This document shows positions 1 through 11,702 of a DNA stretch of 64,000 nt, one piece after another (positions within the stretch are counted from its first letter, which is position 1; each line of letters starts with the position of its first letter). The notes under the pieces are model-generated. The model saw only the letters and a list, made by a program, of their open reading frames with translations. It was not told the DNA's origin and ran no database searches. A program made the position numbers and the translations under genes. The DNA is from Eublepharis macularius (lineage: Eukaryota; Chordata; Lepidosauria; Squamata; Eublepharidae): NCBI RefSeq assembly GCF_028583425.1, contig NC_072794.1:30811232-30875231 (forward strand), written 5' to 3'.

Positions 1-91
1 GTCAGTTGAAGGTTGTCTTCAGTGGACTAAGAAAATTTGCCACAAATTTCTTGTTAACTGCAAAGGACACTTGTATTCTTTTGATCTGGTC

Positions 92-285
92 AAGATGGGT
101 AGCCATGTTAGTCTGTCTGTAGCAGCAGAAAAAAGCAAGAGTCCAGTAGTACCTATAAGACTAACAACATTTGTGGAAGGGTATGAGTTTTTGTGAATCA
201 CAGTTCACTTCTTCAGCTCACTTCTTCTATCTACCACAAATTTTGTTAGTCTTATAGGTGCTACTGGACTCTTGCTCTTTCCTTT
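92..285. repeat. Inverted pair of the reptile 3'-tail repeat
   Basis: Arms at about 133-177 and 234-276 are reverse complements. Each carries the tail TTAGTCTTATAGGTGCTACT. The flank TGGGTAGCCATGTTAGTCTG at about 96-115 is the end of the same family. A second, much better-preserved pair lies at 29906-30088. Confidence 0.7.
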
Positions 286-631
286 GATCTGGTCACGGCT
301 TATGGTGGAACCACTTTTCCCTTTAAACATTTTATCTCTTCTTTTGTATTCACAAGCAGAACAGTAAACAAGTATGTTTGTTCTTTCTCAGTGCTTGTGT
401 ATGGAGTTGGGAGTGGGAACTCTAAACAGTGTCAGTGAATACAGAGGAGGAATAGGAATAGTTAGTCTAGATTTGCTGTTTGATGTTAAGGGGGATGCTA
501 TTTAGTGTTTTGGGATAGCCCTGGAGCCCTTCAAAATTCATCAGTTTCCCCCAGTGAAATCAGTGAGTGGATGGTGGGATAAGCTTCCCTAAAAGAGAGC
601 CTGCTCAACCACTACCAAACCTTTTTTGCAA

Positions 632-823
632 TGGGCCACTGCTCAATGATGGAGCACCTGTTTTTCATGCAGAAAGTCACAGGTTCAATTCCTGGCATCT
701 CCAGATCAAAGGATCAGGTAGTAGCTGATGTGAAAGATTTCTGCCTGTGGAGCTGTTGCTAATCCGAGCAGACAGTATTGGCCTTGCTGGACCAAGGCTC
801 TGATTCAGCTTGGTGTGTTCAGT
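632..823 (+). mobile_element. tRNA-derived SINE (Ala-type head)
   Basis: The head, gctcaatgatggagcacctg then caggttcaattcctggca, keeps tRNA A- and B-box shape. It is followed by the body motif aaggatcaggtagtagctga and an end of ctctgattcagct. The same family recurs at 41955 and 42129, and reversed at 16655. Confidence 0.7.
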
Positions 824-2479
824 GTTCAGCTACAGAGGAGTAGTTTGCACATCCTATGGTGCAACTCTTGGGATGCAGGGCAAGTACCCAGCCTTGCCCC
901 AGAATCTTCTGCGTGTGGGGGATTCGGTGGCTGATAGGAAGAGGTGTCTTAAAAGTGGATATGAAAAAGTTCCCTCAAAGGAGGAAGCATGAAATTCACA
1001 ATTCCACTAGAATCTTTCGTCATCCTACCCTCCCATGCCAAGTAACAATGTACCATTGATCATAAGCCCCTCTGTGTATATGTTTTAAACACAGAAATGC
1101 TGCCTAAGCCAAGCAGAAAAATGGAAGCCAGATCCCGGCTGGGAGGTGAAAAATTACTAGCAGGTAATCCCTGTGCTGGGCTCGAGACAGCTGCCCCTGT
1201 TGCTCTTTGGCTAAGGCAATTCCTCATTCCAGGGCCTCAGAGATTATTAACATGTTATATCCTCAATACCCACTCACTCCTCAGGTGGCACTTCAGGCAA
1301 AACGCCAAGGAATGAGAGAACCTCTTCTTGGTAACCAAGATGACCAAACTCAGAACCAGAAGCAGAGCACTGGGATTCATCCTGCTCCTTACAGGTTGCA
1401 CTGCAGCGCAAGAAGTAAACCACACAGGGAAGTTAGCATTAGCACAATAGATTCAGCCATATAATAAAAGGGAGCACGGCAAAACAAAGATTTACTTTCT
1501 CATATTACACAACAGTGTATGAACTGTGGTTCAGGTAGCAGTCTTTCTCTTAGCAACCCCCATCCAAGGAAAACAGCAGAAGGGTTCTCTATTCAGAATC
1601 TGGCCAACCTAGGATTCTCCTTCAGGAGGGAACAGACCTATATTGAGTCAAAAGAGTAAGATCCCACTGAATTCAATAGAGGGTTTACTTCCAACAGCAT
1701 AAACATGAACAGAATTGCAGCCAGAACTAAGCATGTATTTGTGAAAATGTGCACGTGCTTGGAACAATAGCAGACTCAGAAAGAGAAAAAATACATTTGT
1801 ATAAGGATTTTGTGCCAACCCCAACCTTCCAAGAATCATGCTATAGTCCCAGTTCTGCTGTGACTGGCAGCTCCGATTGGCAGGGGGATTAGGTCTCGTG
1901 GGCATCAGCCAGGCTGAATCAGTGTTAATGACACGTGGAAAGAGAGGAAACTTTTCATACATAACACAAAAGAGAAAAACAGGGACGCCATCAAGCATAC
2001 ATTTGACAAGGAGTTGCACACCAGCCACGGCTTCTTGACTAGTATATCCTGGTGTTTATGGCACATGTGTTATTGTCACATGACAAGTTTAACTGAAATA
2101 CTTAAACCATCTTCAGTGTACACCTAAATAATGTAATGTGATTGAACAGTTTTCAGGGCTAACCCTCAGGACTTGGCTTGGATCTGTCTGAGGAAGGCCC
2201 CGACAGGGTATGTGTAGCTTGCTTGAACCAGTTCTATGTCAAAAAATGTCTTGGATCCAGGCTCCATAACAATATTTTTTTAAATATAATTTTTATTTTA
2301 TTGAAACAAAAAGGGGATACAGAAAGGAAGGGGGGAAAGGGGACAAGCAAAACAGATATGTAGCTGTGTGCTACAAGGATTATTAAGATACAGAATACAA
2401 AACAATAACTGAATTTTTATTAGCCATTGTTTGTTTGCTCGTTTACTTCATTTATAACCGTTCCTTCCCAATGGGTGCC

Positions 2480-2655
2480 CCAAACAGCTTATATTGTTCT
2501 TCTCCATGTTATCCTCCTAACAACAACCCTGTGAGGTAGGTTAGGCTGAGAGAGACTGATGGCTCAAGGTCACCCAGCAAGCTTCTATGGCAGAGTGGGG
2601 ATTTGAACCTGGTTCTCTCATATACTAATCCAGCACTCTAACCACCCTGGCTTGA
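2480..2655 (-). mobile_element. tRNA-derived SINE fragment
   Basis: On the - strand it has the motifs aaccaggttcaaatcccc, gggtgaccttgagcca and ctcacagggttgttgttagg, typical of the squamate tRNA-headed SINE with a MIR-like core. Old and diverged. Confidence 0.6.
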
Positions 2656-2933
2656 GGGAGGGTCTTTAGAATTTGTTAGGAAGTGCAGCAAGACTGTTTT
2701 TAATGGGATAGAAGCTGCAAGCATTTTCTTGGGAGGGAAGGGTGTTTAATGGGGGGTTTATTGTAATTTTAAAATTTCAAATTGTAAGCCAGCTTGATCC
2801 ACAAGGGAAAAGATAGAAAGAGTATGGATGGATTCTTTTCTCCGCACTCTTACACTTGGGTGTCTGAGAGGTGGCAGAATATATGACCATGAGTGTGAAG
2901 TCCCTGGTTTAAATGGTGCTGTGTCCAGGAATT

Positions 2934-3151
2934 AGGGCTGCCAACTCCAGACTGGGAAATTCCAGGAGATTTGGTGGTGGAGCCTGTGAAGGCAGGTTTT
3001 GGGAATGGGAAGGGCCCAAGTGAGATGTAATGCCATACAGTCCACTCATGCCCCAAGATGCCATTTACTCCAGAGGACCTGACCTCTGTCATCTTGAGAT
3101 CAGTTGTAATTCTGAGAGATCACCAGGCCCCACCTAGATGTTGGCAACCCT
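2934..3151 (+). mobile_element. Short foldback element, agggctgccaactcc family
   Basis: It starts agggctgccaactccaga and ends gttggcaaccct, with inner arms ctggagatcag / agatcagttgtaattc. Related copies lie at 42241-42446 (opposite orientation) and 49391-49606. It looks like a non-autonomous DNA transposon of about 215 bp; I cannot name the family. Confidence 0.6.
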
Positions 3152-3676
3152 ACCATGAATTCACAAGGTGGGCTTAGGTAAAACTCTCTTTCAAATTCCA
3201 TGCCTGCAAAAATGGGGCTGGGAAATAATATCAACCTTTCTTACAAAAATATTGTAAGGAGGAGTATTTTACGTGAAGCTCTTCAGACACTCAAAAAGCC
3301 CCCCCCCCCAATGCAGGAGCATCAGCATCCAGAAAAAAGGATTGTGGGAGCTAAGAGATTCTCTTCCTATATATGCAAACAGCCATGTGAATACTATAAT
3401 ACCTTCTGGGGCTGAGTTCTGAATTTGAGTCCAGGAAAATCCCATCATTGGCTCAGATTAAGTTGTCAGGATTTAATCTATCCTTTTGATTTGGCAGAGT
3501 TCTAAAATGTACTGTTGTCAAGCACAGAAGACAGTATTCTGATTTTGCCATATTTTTTTCAGATTTCTCCAAGTGTGCCTGTCATCCTAACCTGGCTGGG
3601 AGGGACCTGGAAGGGGTAGTCTAGAGTGGACATTCACAGGGCAACCCTTTCTCTAGGCAAACATCAAGAGGACTTC

Positions 3677-3851
3677 ATGGCCGAAAGCGAGGACTTCAGA
3701 CACTGGGAAACAGAGAGGCGAGATGTCAAAAGAGCAGAGGTCCGGCTCAATCATGGGCTGCGGAGTCTGGAAGAAGCCCGGCTGTCCTACTTGAATTCGA
3801 TAACTAAGGAAAAGAGGCGGCTGCAGCAGGAACTCCAGCGATTGCAGAAAA
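3677..3851 (+). CDS. CCDC190: CCDC190 coding exon 1
   Basis: The exon encodes residues 1-58, including the coiled coil, and ends AAA A before the donor GTGAGG. An in-frame TAG at 3617-3619 limits any upstream extension in this exon. The open frame continues past the donor to 4159 but loses all resemblance to a protein family. A polypyrimidine-AG at 3651-3656 could act as an acceptor if an upstream coding exon exists; I found none. Confidence 0.75.
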
Positions 3852-6800
3852 GTGAGGAGCTAGCAACTTCTGGTTTCATCCAACATAATGAAAAAGCTCC
3901 CTTAGTGCATTCAGAAATCAGTGATTCTTGTTTTGGGTCAACTAGCCTTGACATGGGTTCCTCTCTGGGTACAGAGATCCTTATCAAACAAGGGATGTCT
4001 GTGCATGGAAGCAAGCCTTCAATGTTTTATCAGTGTGAATGCAGGCTGTGCCTTCATAATTCACACTGCAGTTCTCGCTCGGGTCCCTCTGAAATAACTG
4101 GATGTGCCTTTTGGATGCAGACAATGGTATACATGCCCATGCTCACCGTTTACAACTAATTGCTTATGAATAGGAATAGATTCAAGCTATGTCCAATCAA
4201 TACAGCAAACAGCAAAGAATCCAGATGATGTCCTTAAACTAGTAGAATTTCAGGCATAGCATTTTGTCACTAGAAAAGTGAAATCCACCATCACCACCCC
4301 CAACCAATGTGTGTGAATACTGGTTAGAATACAGTTGTATGGGTGTCATTGTCATGGGTGTATTTTAAATTTGTATGCAAATGGTAATCCGCCCTGAGCC
4401 TGCTGGTGTGGGGAGGGCGGAATATAAATCGAATAGATTAATTCATGGACCTCCTAGAGATGGAAGGGGTCTTATACATTGTCTAGTCCAGGGTTCCCCA
4501 ACGTGGTGCCCATGAGTACGCTGGCACCCACCAATACTTCCCTTGGCACCTGCTGAGCTTTTCAAAAAGTGGGTAGGGCCAATGTAAGACACAGTTTGGT
4601 GTAGTGGTTAAGAGCGCGGGACTCTAATCTGGAGAGCCGGGTTTGATTCCCCACTCCTCCACTTGAAGCCAGCTGGATGACCTTGGGTCACTCACAGCTC
4701 TTTCAGAGCTCTCTCAGCCCCGCCTACCTCACAGGGTGATTGTTGTGGGGATAATGACATACTTCGTAAACCGCTCTGAGTGGGCATTAAGTTGTCCTGA
4801 AGGGTGGTATATAAATCAAATATTATTATTATCTCAGCTTGCTATCAACTGCTCTCGTTCAAATGAAAGGGTTTTCCACTGGAAGATCAGAATGACTGGT
4901 AAGCACCTGGGCTTTCTTTAGTCAGCGTGTGGTTCCATTCCCACTTCAGTTTTTCCTTATTCCCAGGAGCTGTGAGGAGGGAGATGTTCTGTTCAGCTCC
5001 ACCTCCTGAGGCAGCTATTTTGAGGCAGCACTCATCACTCCTCAAAATTCCAGAAATGCCCACTGGCTCAAAAACGTTGGGAACCCTTGATCAATGAAGG
5101 GCTGTTTCCTCACAGAAATTATTGTCTCTGGAGCTCTTACTGTTGCTGTGAATCCAGAGCCATTCCCAGTGACAATGGAATGCCCACAAAATTAGCCCCC
5201 TGCAACCTGCTTCCCTCCCTTCAATGGAGGGCTTCTTTAAATAAAAAAAAGGAAATACTAGATTGCTACAACATAACAATATATTGCTGCAATCTACTAG
5301 TTCCCAGCTTTCATTTAATAAGTAAATCTCTAGCACTTTCTTCATGGAATTACAACAGGAAATGTGCACCCTGCAACTTTCCCCTAATAACTCCACACAG
5401 GAAAGGGCGGGGTAGCAGTAGCATGGGGCAAGGCAAGAAAAATAGCACTGATCATGGCTGGCCTTGTAAAATGTATACCTTCCCATCCAACATGGTATCC
5501 AAAGTTGCTTTTACTGCAAACTTTCCAAAAAAAGTTGTTTGGGAAAGACTGAAGCAAAGCAGGGGGACATATGTAAACAGGCTGATGAACAGAGGCCAAT
5601 GTCAGGATGAATAGAGACCAAGCGCAAGGTGCTCTTTCTGGAAGACTACTGGGAGACAAAGCAGACAGTAAGTGGGAGATACATGAACAGTCTCCCAATT
5701 ATTGCTTAAAGATCTGAAAAGCAGCCGCAGAAACTGTAATCCGAAGGGGAAGAATGGAAAAGTGAGGGGCTGCCTTCCTCATTCTCGTCCTGCTGTTTTT
5801 CTGCTCAAAAATCCAACTCCTCCTAGCTACTTCCCCAAACAAAAGAAAATCTTCACCCCTGCAGCCCAAAAAAGCCTCTCAAGGAGGGTGAATTATGAGT
5901 AGAAAACAGCAGAAAGAGTTCAAGCAGCCCTTCCCCAATTTCTGCTCCCCTGCTCTGTTTCAAAGCCTGTTGGGAGACCGTTCAGATAGCTTGTTGTGCC
6001 TTGTGCTTTGGTGCTTCTGAATTTCAACATTTTGTTTCATAGCATAAGAATTCCAATGACCATCATTCTCTTGTTCTTTCTAGGCCACTCCAAGCAGAAA
6101 TTATTCCTGGGCACAGGAAGTATTGGCATAAACATGGCTCTCCCTCTATTATCTCATCAGACAAGGTGGGACAATATCTCCAGAGATGTAGCACGACGGT
6201 AAGAATGGGCACTGCAAGGGCTTCATTTTTGGACTTCTAGAAATGGGGTGGCTTCTAAGAATATTTATGGCCAAATCCCACTGGGCTTCACACCAGGTCT
6301 GTGGCCAGAAAGTTGGTGAAGGGCTAAAGCAACAGAATGATGGTATCTTGTAATTCACAACAGCAAGAAGCGAAAGGAAAAGAACCTGCTTAAAGTTACT
6401 AAATATATTAATAACTTCAATCAAATAAAAGGGATTTGTAAGTCATCCCAGGGCCTTTGCATCAGTTAGCCAGAACACTAGAAAACAGGTTTGTTTACTT
6501 CTTTCTTCATCTGGTGCCACTCTTGATGTGCCAGACTTGGGTGAAATGAAGCTGGCGGATACAGAGGGATTTTTCATCTGTAGCCCCTAATCCCTGGAAT
6601 TCTATACCCCTAGAGGGCCATCAGTTCCCTTAATGTTGACATCCTGAAAGCCTTTTTGTAGGGACTGAATTCCCAACAGGTTGGTTTTAAGGTTGCTTTT
6701 TGATGTGGCTTTTAATTACCTCCTTTTATTGCTGCTGAGTATATTTAATAGGCAGGATATTAATACACCTGAGTTTTCTGGTGGGTTTTTAAATTTTTGC

Positions 6801-8617
6801 AGACTTATATAAAGTAAAATACATGTTGTATTAAAGGACAAAATGTAAAAATTTTAAGTATTGTAAGCTGCCATGAATAGCTGGGCTTGATAATAATTAA
6901 AATAGGGGGCAGAACTCTGAAATATTTCTAACAAGGTTGTGTTCTCGTACAAATTACCCCTCCTAAGAGGGGGAAAGTTTGATCTTGCATAAAGAATAAA
7001 AAGACATCCAAAGTGCAAAATCTTGATCCAGATGTCTACATTTAGATGCCTTTTGTCTCAAAATTTAGATTCATTTTGTTCAGAATTTAGCCAACTTTGC
7101 ACATTGGAAGTTCTTTTTAATAGAAAAAAAGTGTTTGCAATGGCAAAATTTGCACATTGGAAGTTCTTTTTAATAGAAAAAAAGTGTTTGCAATGGCAAA
7201 ACTTTAGTGGTAAGAGTCCAATTTTGTTAACTACTATCCCAATTTTCATCATTTGACATTGGAGAGCTTGTCCCACACAACTTTGTTTTTACTCCCATCA
7301 CAAGAGACCTAAAAAATCCACAAAATGACAAGGCTACAACATAGGTGGCAGTAACTCTAGGCTTTCCACGAGTCTCAGTAAGAAAGGCAGACTGTAAGTA
7401 ATGTAAACAAACAATTGTCCATTCAGCTGGGAGCAGCTACCAGTGTGGAGAGACAAATAAGTGATTTTATTAGTCCCCCTGTTGTCATTGTTGCACTTGG
7501 AACTATGGTGCATATTCCTGCAATGCTGTCCTGACCCTGACATAGAAGTCTCAGGTCAAGGAGCAGGCTGCTTGGGGAAGACAGGGAGCTATTCATTCTA
7601 CCAACTCATGGCCTTTTCCACTGGAACTACTCCATAGTGTGAAAACACCATGAGTGCAGGGTCACTATAAACATTAGTTCCTTCACGAGTTTGCTACAGA
7701 GCCAACCCAGGCTCATACAGACACTCTGGGGAATGGCTTGCATTAAAAAAGGAGAGCCCAAATGGGCTTGGAAAGCTGCTGCTGAGGGAGGATAAGCTCC
7801 AGCCTTTCTCCCAAGTGTATATCCCTGCGCAAAAACAGTGTGAGGGGAAAAAGTGTTCCTGTTTCTGTGGCCACACTTGCACACAATTACCTCCACGTGC
7901 AGAGTGAACCTTAGTCTCTGCCCAGAGACTGCACTACCTATTCAGTAGATGGCACTGGCAGCTGAACTCAGTTCACTAAACTCTGTGATATGAGAAAATG
8001 AAGCATCATTTCTGCTTAGGCCAAGGGCTGCATAACTTTCTTTCTCTTTTAGAACCATGAGGAAAACTTTACCCAAGCCGACAAACCCATCTTCCTCACA
8101 TTCACATAGTAGCAATGTCCCAGGCTGTGAAGATGAAAAAGGGCATTTGCCACCACTGAAGACCAAAGACCAAATTGCTGTTGTTGACAGTGAAGTGAAT
8201 GCTCTTAAAAACACCATCGCCAAGCAGCTGAGCATCTCAGCAGAATCTATGGAAGGAGAAGAGCCCGATAGCGGACAGGAACAAGGGAAAGGTCTCACAA
8301 CTAAAGAGGTTACAGATGCTGGAGTCAAGGGCCCCACAATCAAGCTTGTGAATCCCCCATGGAAGCGAAGACCTTCTCTCGCTCATGAGAGATTGATTCT
8401 AGATCCAGATGCCTATGGCGCAGATGGGCGCCTCAGGACCATGTATTCCAGACCTGATTTCCTCAAGTCCTATGCTGATGCTCGGAAATTCCGTTACATC
8501 CGGCACAAGAACATTCCGGCATGGGAAAAAGAACTCAGCCTAGAGGAGATATTTGGACACAAAATCCGTACTAACCAGTCCCCTCAAACACAGGCCGTGA
8601 TGAATCCAAAGCCCTAA
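3677..8617 (+). CDS. CCDC190: CCDC190 (coiled-coil domain protein 190), three coding exons
   Basis: Exons 3677-3851, 6084-6198 and 8053-8617 join through GT-AG introns with matching phases (1, then 2) into 284 residues plus a stop. The human protein is about 300 residues. Residues roughly 14-58 form a charged, leucine-spaced coiled coil (ERRDVKRAEVRL, then KRRLQQELQRLQ). The middle is Ser/Glu/Lys-rich and probably disordered. The C-terminal 80 residues are a basic and aromatic block (PWKRRPSLAHERLILDP, FRYIRHKNIPAWEKELSLEE). No signal peptide or membrane segment is visible. The function is unknown to me. Identity rests on the coiled coil and on position next to HSD17B7, as in human. The first ATG is at 3677. 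The alignment with the human N terminus as I remember it points instead to position 3626, where the codon is GTG (see findings). The first two exons lie among old repeats and the last is the largest. Confidence 0.8.
4350..4440 (+). repeat. LINE or SINE 3' tail fragment
   Basis: It ends in gggcggaatataaatcgaat, the common tail also seen at about 14490-14545 in the L1 intronic tract. Too short to assign. Confidence 0.4.
4489..5089. mobile_element. hAT-like non-autonomous element, split by a SINE
   Basis: Imperfect terminal inverted repeats CAGGGTTCCCCAACGT and its reverse complement (aaaacgttgggaacccttg) mark the ends. The interior is split by the SINE at 4590-4832. No coding part is seen. I did not find a clean target duplication. 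Confidence 0.55.
4590..4832 (+). mobile_element. tRNA-derived SINE with MIR-like core
   Basis: It has the head gtttggtgtagtggttaaga and B-box gggtttgattccccact, then a core, ccttgggtcactcacagctc. Its tail, ggtggtatataaatcaaata, runs into an (att)n run. Complete-looking; it sits inside the hAT-like element. Confidence 0.75.
6084..6198 (+). CDS. CCDC190: CCDC190 coding exon 2
   Basis: The acceptor is TTCTTTCTAG and the donor CG|GTAAGA. The 115-bp length gives phases that fit both neighbours exactly. It encodes a Ser (split codon), then HSKQKLFLGTGSIGINMALP and on to NISRDVARR. No ATG-initiated frame of its own explains this stretch; it is recognised by its splice signals and phase fit. Confidence 0.75.
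7096..7201. repeat. Perfect 53-bp tandem duplication
   Basis: Two adjacent identical copies, 7096-7148 and 7149-7201, each starting tttgcacattggaagttc and ending gcaatggcaaaa, in the intron between CCDC190 exons 2 and 3. No mismatch was found, so the duplication is recent or an assembly artefact. Confidence 0.9.
7350..7415 (+). repeat. L2/CR1-like LINE tail fragment
   Basis: gagtctcagtaagaaaggca followed by gtaatgtaaacaaacaa, the tail seen in better form at 20135-20190, 23908-23957 and 57355-57412. Confidence 0.5.
8053..8617 (+). CDS. CCDC190: CCDC190 terminal coding exon
   Basis: The acceptor TTTCTCTTTTAG is followed by a 188-codon open frame ending in TAA at 8615-8617. The ATG at 8057 lies inside the exon and is not the gene's start. 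The C-terminal 80 residues are rich in Arg, Tyr, Trp and Phe and look conserved in type. No AATAAA is visible just downstream; the first on this strand is at about 10,509-10,514. Confidence 0.85.
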
Positions 8618-11600
8618 ACGGTGGGGCATTTGTCCTACTCAAGGAATAGCAAGTCTTATGAGGAAAAAAATGGCACTCCTATAAATCACAAAATGTAGAC
8701 TTGTCAGCCTAAAACAGGCTGCACAGCTTGTGCCTCAAAAAATCTATCAGCTATATTTCAGGCTAGCTAGGCAGGTGGTTTATCAAGCCCCTAGTGGGCA
8801 GCATTTAATTTGGATCACAAATTGTGCTTAAAAACTAGGCGCAGATGCAACACTTCCCAGAAACTGGAGGCAGCTGGATACCTCACTTGCTTTTTAAAGT
8901 TTTCCCCAAGTAGTGTGTTACCCTAGCATCATCTGACACTTGAAATCTTTTTAAATGATCAAATAAGACTTCCCTCCCTCCTTCCACTGTCTCCTCAGGT
9001 GGTTTATCTCCATTTTGAGGCTGGACTGGAGATGATCAGGATAGGGAAAATTTCTCATTAATGGCACATCAAGCTTATTACAGCCAGAGGAATTTTACTT
9101 TTTCCAAAGTTGGACTTAGTATAGCACGACATTTGAATTATGTCCATTTGGTATCAACAGCCACACTGGAAAGCATCAGTAACTAGAGAGAGAACAGGTG
9201 AGCCCAAACATTTTGATTATATGCCATTAACAATTGCCTTTTCGTTTTGACATAGCTAGAACCACACAATAGGCTGGATCTTAGAGAATAGTTCTCGTAA
9301 GTGGTTCGCTTAACATGGTTTTGAAAGCAAGAGGCTTCTCCCCTCCCTCCCAATGCAGTCCATTTGAAAGAACAGTCTGCTAATTTGGGAAGAAGTCTAG
9401 AAAGTTCTGGCTAAGGGCAAAAGGTCAGAACAACGACCAAGAACAGACCACCTCACTCCTTCTGAGAGGAGGTGGAAGTTATCTTGAAGTCAAGGTTCAA
9501 TTAACTTCACCTATAAGATATATCCTTTGATGCTCCCCACCGAGAAAAATGGTTGGAGGGGAGTGCTACTTTTCATCACAAAATTTTAAGTACAAAAAGA
9601 CAGAAGAAAAAAGTGTCACTGAGGCAATTACCAGAGATAATGTTCTCAGAAGAGAACTGAGAGGGAAGTGTCTTCCCCTCGATATACCGGTCCTTAACCT
9701 TGTTGAGGTTGCAGGTGCTTTTAGAATTTTGAGTGAAGTTAGTAGATAACAATACAAAATGGCTGCTTTGAGGAGTAATTGCAAAATGGCTGCCATGGAA
9801 GGAGTAGAATCAGCACTTTGATTGGTGGAAAAATACACTGTCTGGTCTCAGTCCCCAAAGAAAGGGGAACAACTTGAAGCTCTCTTTTTTCCACTCAAGA
9901 CCCTTTAGACTCAAGCACCAAACATGTGAAAAGAAACACATTGGCCGGTGTCATGGACGCCATGCTGGGAACTGCTGTTCTACTTGTGACTGATTTCTAG
10001 CATTAGAACATTTAAGAGGCCTGTACCTGCCAAAAGCACTGCAGAACTGAGCAGAAGTCACAAAGAACAAGTTCTGCCTCTCTTTTTCCTTCCCCCAACC
10101 TTCACTAGCCCTTCCTTGTACAGCCAACCTTCTATTCCCTTTAGACTCTTCCCCAGTGGGTGATTAGTTTTCCTGCCTGCTTGTTAAGAGTACATCTGCC
10201 CTCTATTTTACTTATTGTTCGAGACATTTGTCCTGCTCTGAGGAGATCAAAGCTTATATGAAACACAGGATAGGAGAGGACAAAAATTGGAGCAAATTAA
10301 GGGTGTTGCAATGATAGGGAAGGAAAATATTGCAAGGACTAGGGCTGCGGGCTGTGTGGTAGTAAAAAATCTGCAAAACCCAGGTTTTCAGATCACAATG
10401 CAGTTCAAATAGAGCATTCCCTCATTAAAGGTGTCCAGTTTAATCATTGTCTACAGTTTGGGTTTCAAACCTCTCCAAATGTTGGCAGACTGAGGACAGT
10501 TAAAAAGGAATAAAGATGTCTAAGATTTCACAAAGCTAAATCAGGAAGTTAAATTGGTATTAAGATACAGGATGCTGAATCTGAAAGCTAGCTACTGTGC
10601 TGCTGGCTCAGAGAACCTACCTACAGAACACAGACAGCCCATTCTGCAACTTCAAATGACCTGTATAATTACTATCAGTAAAATGTTTAAACAATATATC
10701 AAGACACTGGCCCCGGATCCTTTTCTGTGCAACCATAACCTCTTTCAGAAAAGCAAGGACTGCACCAATCAGCTACATAGCAAGGAGAAATGTGGGCCAA
10801 TCCATGCATCTGCTCACACACACACACACACGCACCCAGCACAACTAGCATGATATGCACACAACAGCCCCGGATGCAGGATCAAGGGAAACATGGCAGC
10901 GCATGATGTTCCTTGTCAACCTAAGAATATAAGCACAGAAGGCCACTTCCACGACCACATGCCCTCCAGCTGGATCAAGTGGTTTGCTATACCACCTGCT
11001 ACAGATGCTTTCAGTTAGAGAACCATAACTTTAAGGAACTGTGCTTCTAGGATGAAGAAAATGTGCACCTTTCGGAGGAATTTTATTGTAGAGAACTCTG
11101 AGTGATATACGGAGAAGCCTCTTTTCCGGACACTATCCGAGGGTTGTGACTGTTGTGTGCAGACACAGGAAAGGGGAGAAGGGGTAGTCAGAGTTTCTGA
11201 ACGAGGGAGCAGTACAGACATCAGCAGCCTCCTGAAGCAGGTATGCAAACCAAAAGGTCTGGACCCACTCTGAGATGCTTGATAGCCTTCCTACCTTCTT
11301 CCTGAGATGGGTATTTCCTGAGCTGCAGCAAACTGCCAGCCATAGAGCAGGATGGAGTGCAAGCCAGATGCAATTTTTTCTAATGGTTCTGTGTGGCTAA
11401 CAGTTTATTAGAAAGACAGGAAGTTCCAGACTTGGGGGTGGGTTGGGGGGCAGTACGAAGCAACACATACTTAAGGCTTTTTGGTTCCTCTCATCAGCCC
11501 TAGAAAAATCTGACATCATCTCTTCAGTGAGGTTTGCTTTGCAAACAAGAAAATAAAAGTCCCACTGCCAAGAAGCTAGGCAACAAGAGGCATCGATTAG
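8618..11600. other. Convergent intergenic tract between CCDC190 and HSD17B7
   Basis: This holds the two 3' untranslated regions and the short spacer between the tail-to-tail genes. A (CA)n run lies at about 10815-10833 and a + strand AATAAA at about 10509. No gene, exon or classifiable element was recognised here. Confidence 0.6.
11404..11409 (-). terminator. Candidate polyadenylation signal of HSD17B7
   Basis: AATAAA on the - strand, 192 bp past the HSD17B7 stop codon. A second AATAAA lies at 11082-11087. Which one is used cannot be told from sequence; no strong GU-rich element is obvious. Confidence 0.3.
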
Positions 11601-11702
11601 TTATTGCTTAAGCCCTGGGCGGCCACATCTTGCCAAAACTTCCTTCTCTAGTTCCAGCAGATTCTTGTAAAACTCCTCCGCCAAGTCTTCATCGATATCC
11701 AT
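11601..11702 (-). CDS. HSD17B7: HSD17B7 coding exon 9 with stop
   Basis: It encodes [33 protein letters not shown] and TAA. It aligns with human MDLDEDTAEKFYQKLLELEK and then diverges, ending about seven residues shorter. The acceptor is GTTATTCAG. Confidence 0.93.
   Translation of the reverse strand: MDIDEDLAEEFYKNLLELEKEVLARCGRPGLKQ

Noticed and set aside
632-700. Possible tRNA gene
   Set aside because: The A- and B-box-like head belongs to a SINE with several copies in the window, and the cloverleaf is not intact.
3852-4159. Continuation of the CCDC190 exon 1 frame to 4159
   Set aside because: The sequence after 3851 loses the coiled-coil character, a good GTGAGG donor sits at the junction, and the next exon fits the phase.
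5087-5698. Overlapping open frames on both strands
   Set aside because: Low-complexity, no recognisable domains, no splice partners; within the CCDC190 exon 1-2 intron.
10800-10840. CRISPR-like or other regular short array
   Set aside because: It is a plain (CA)n run; similar (TG)n runs are at 19290, 20757 and 41203.
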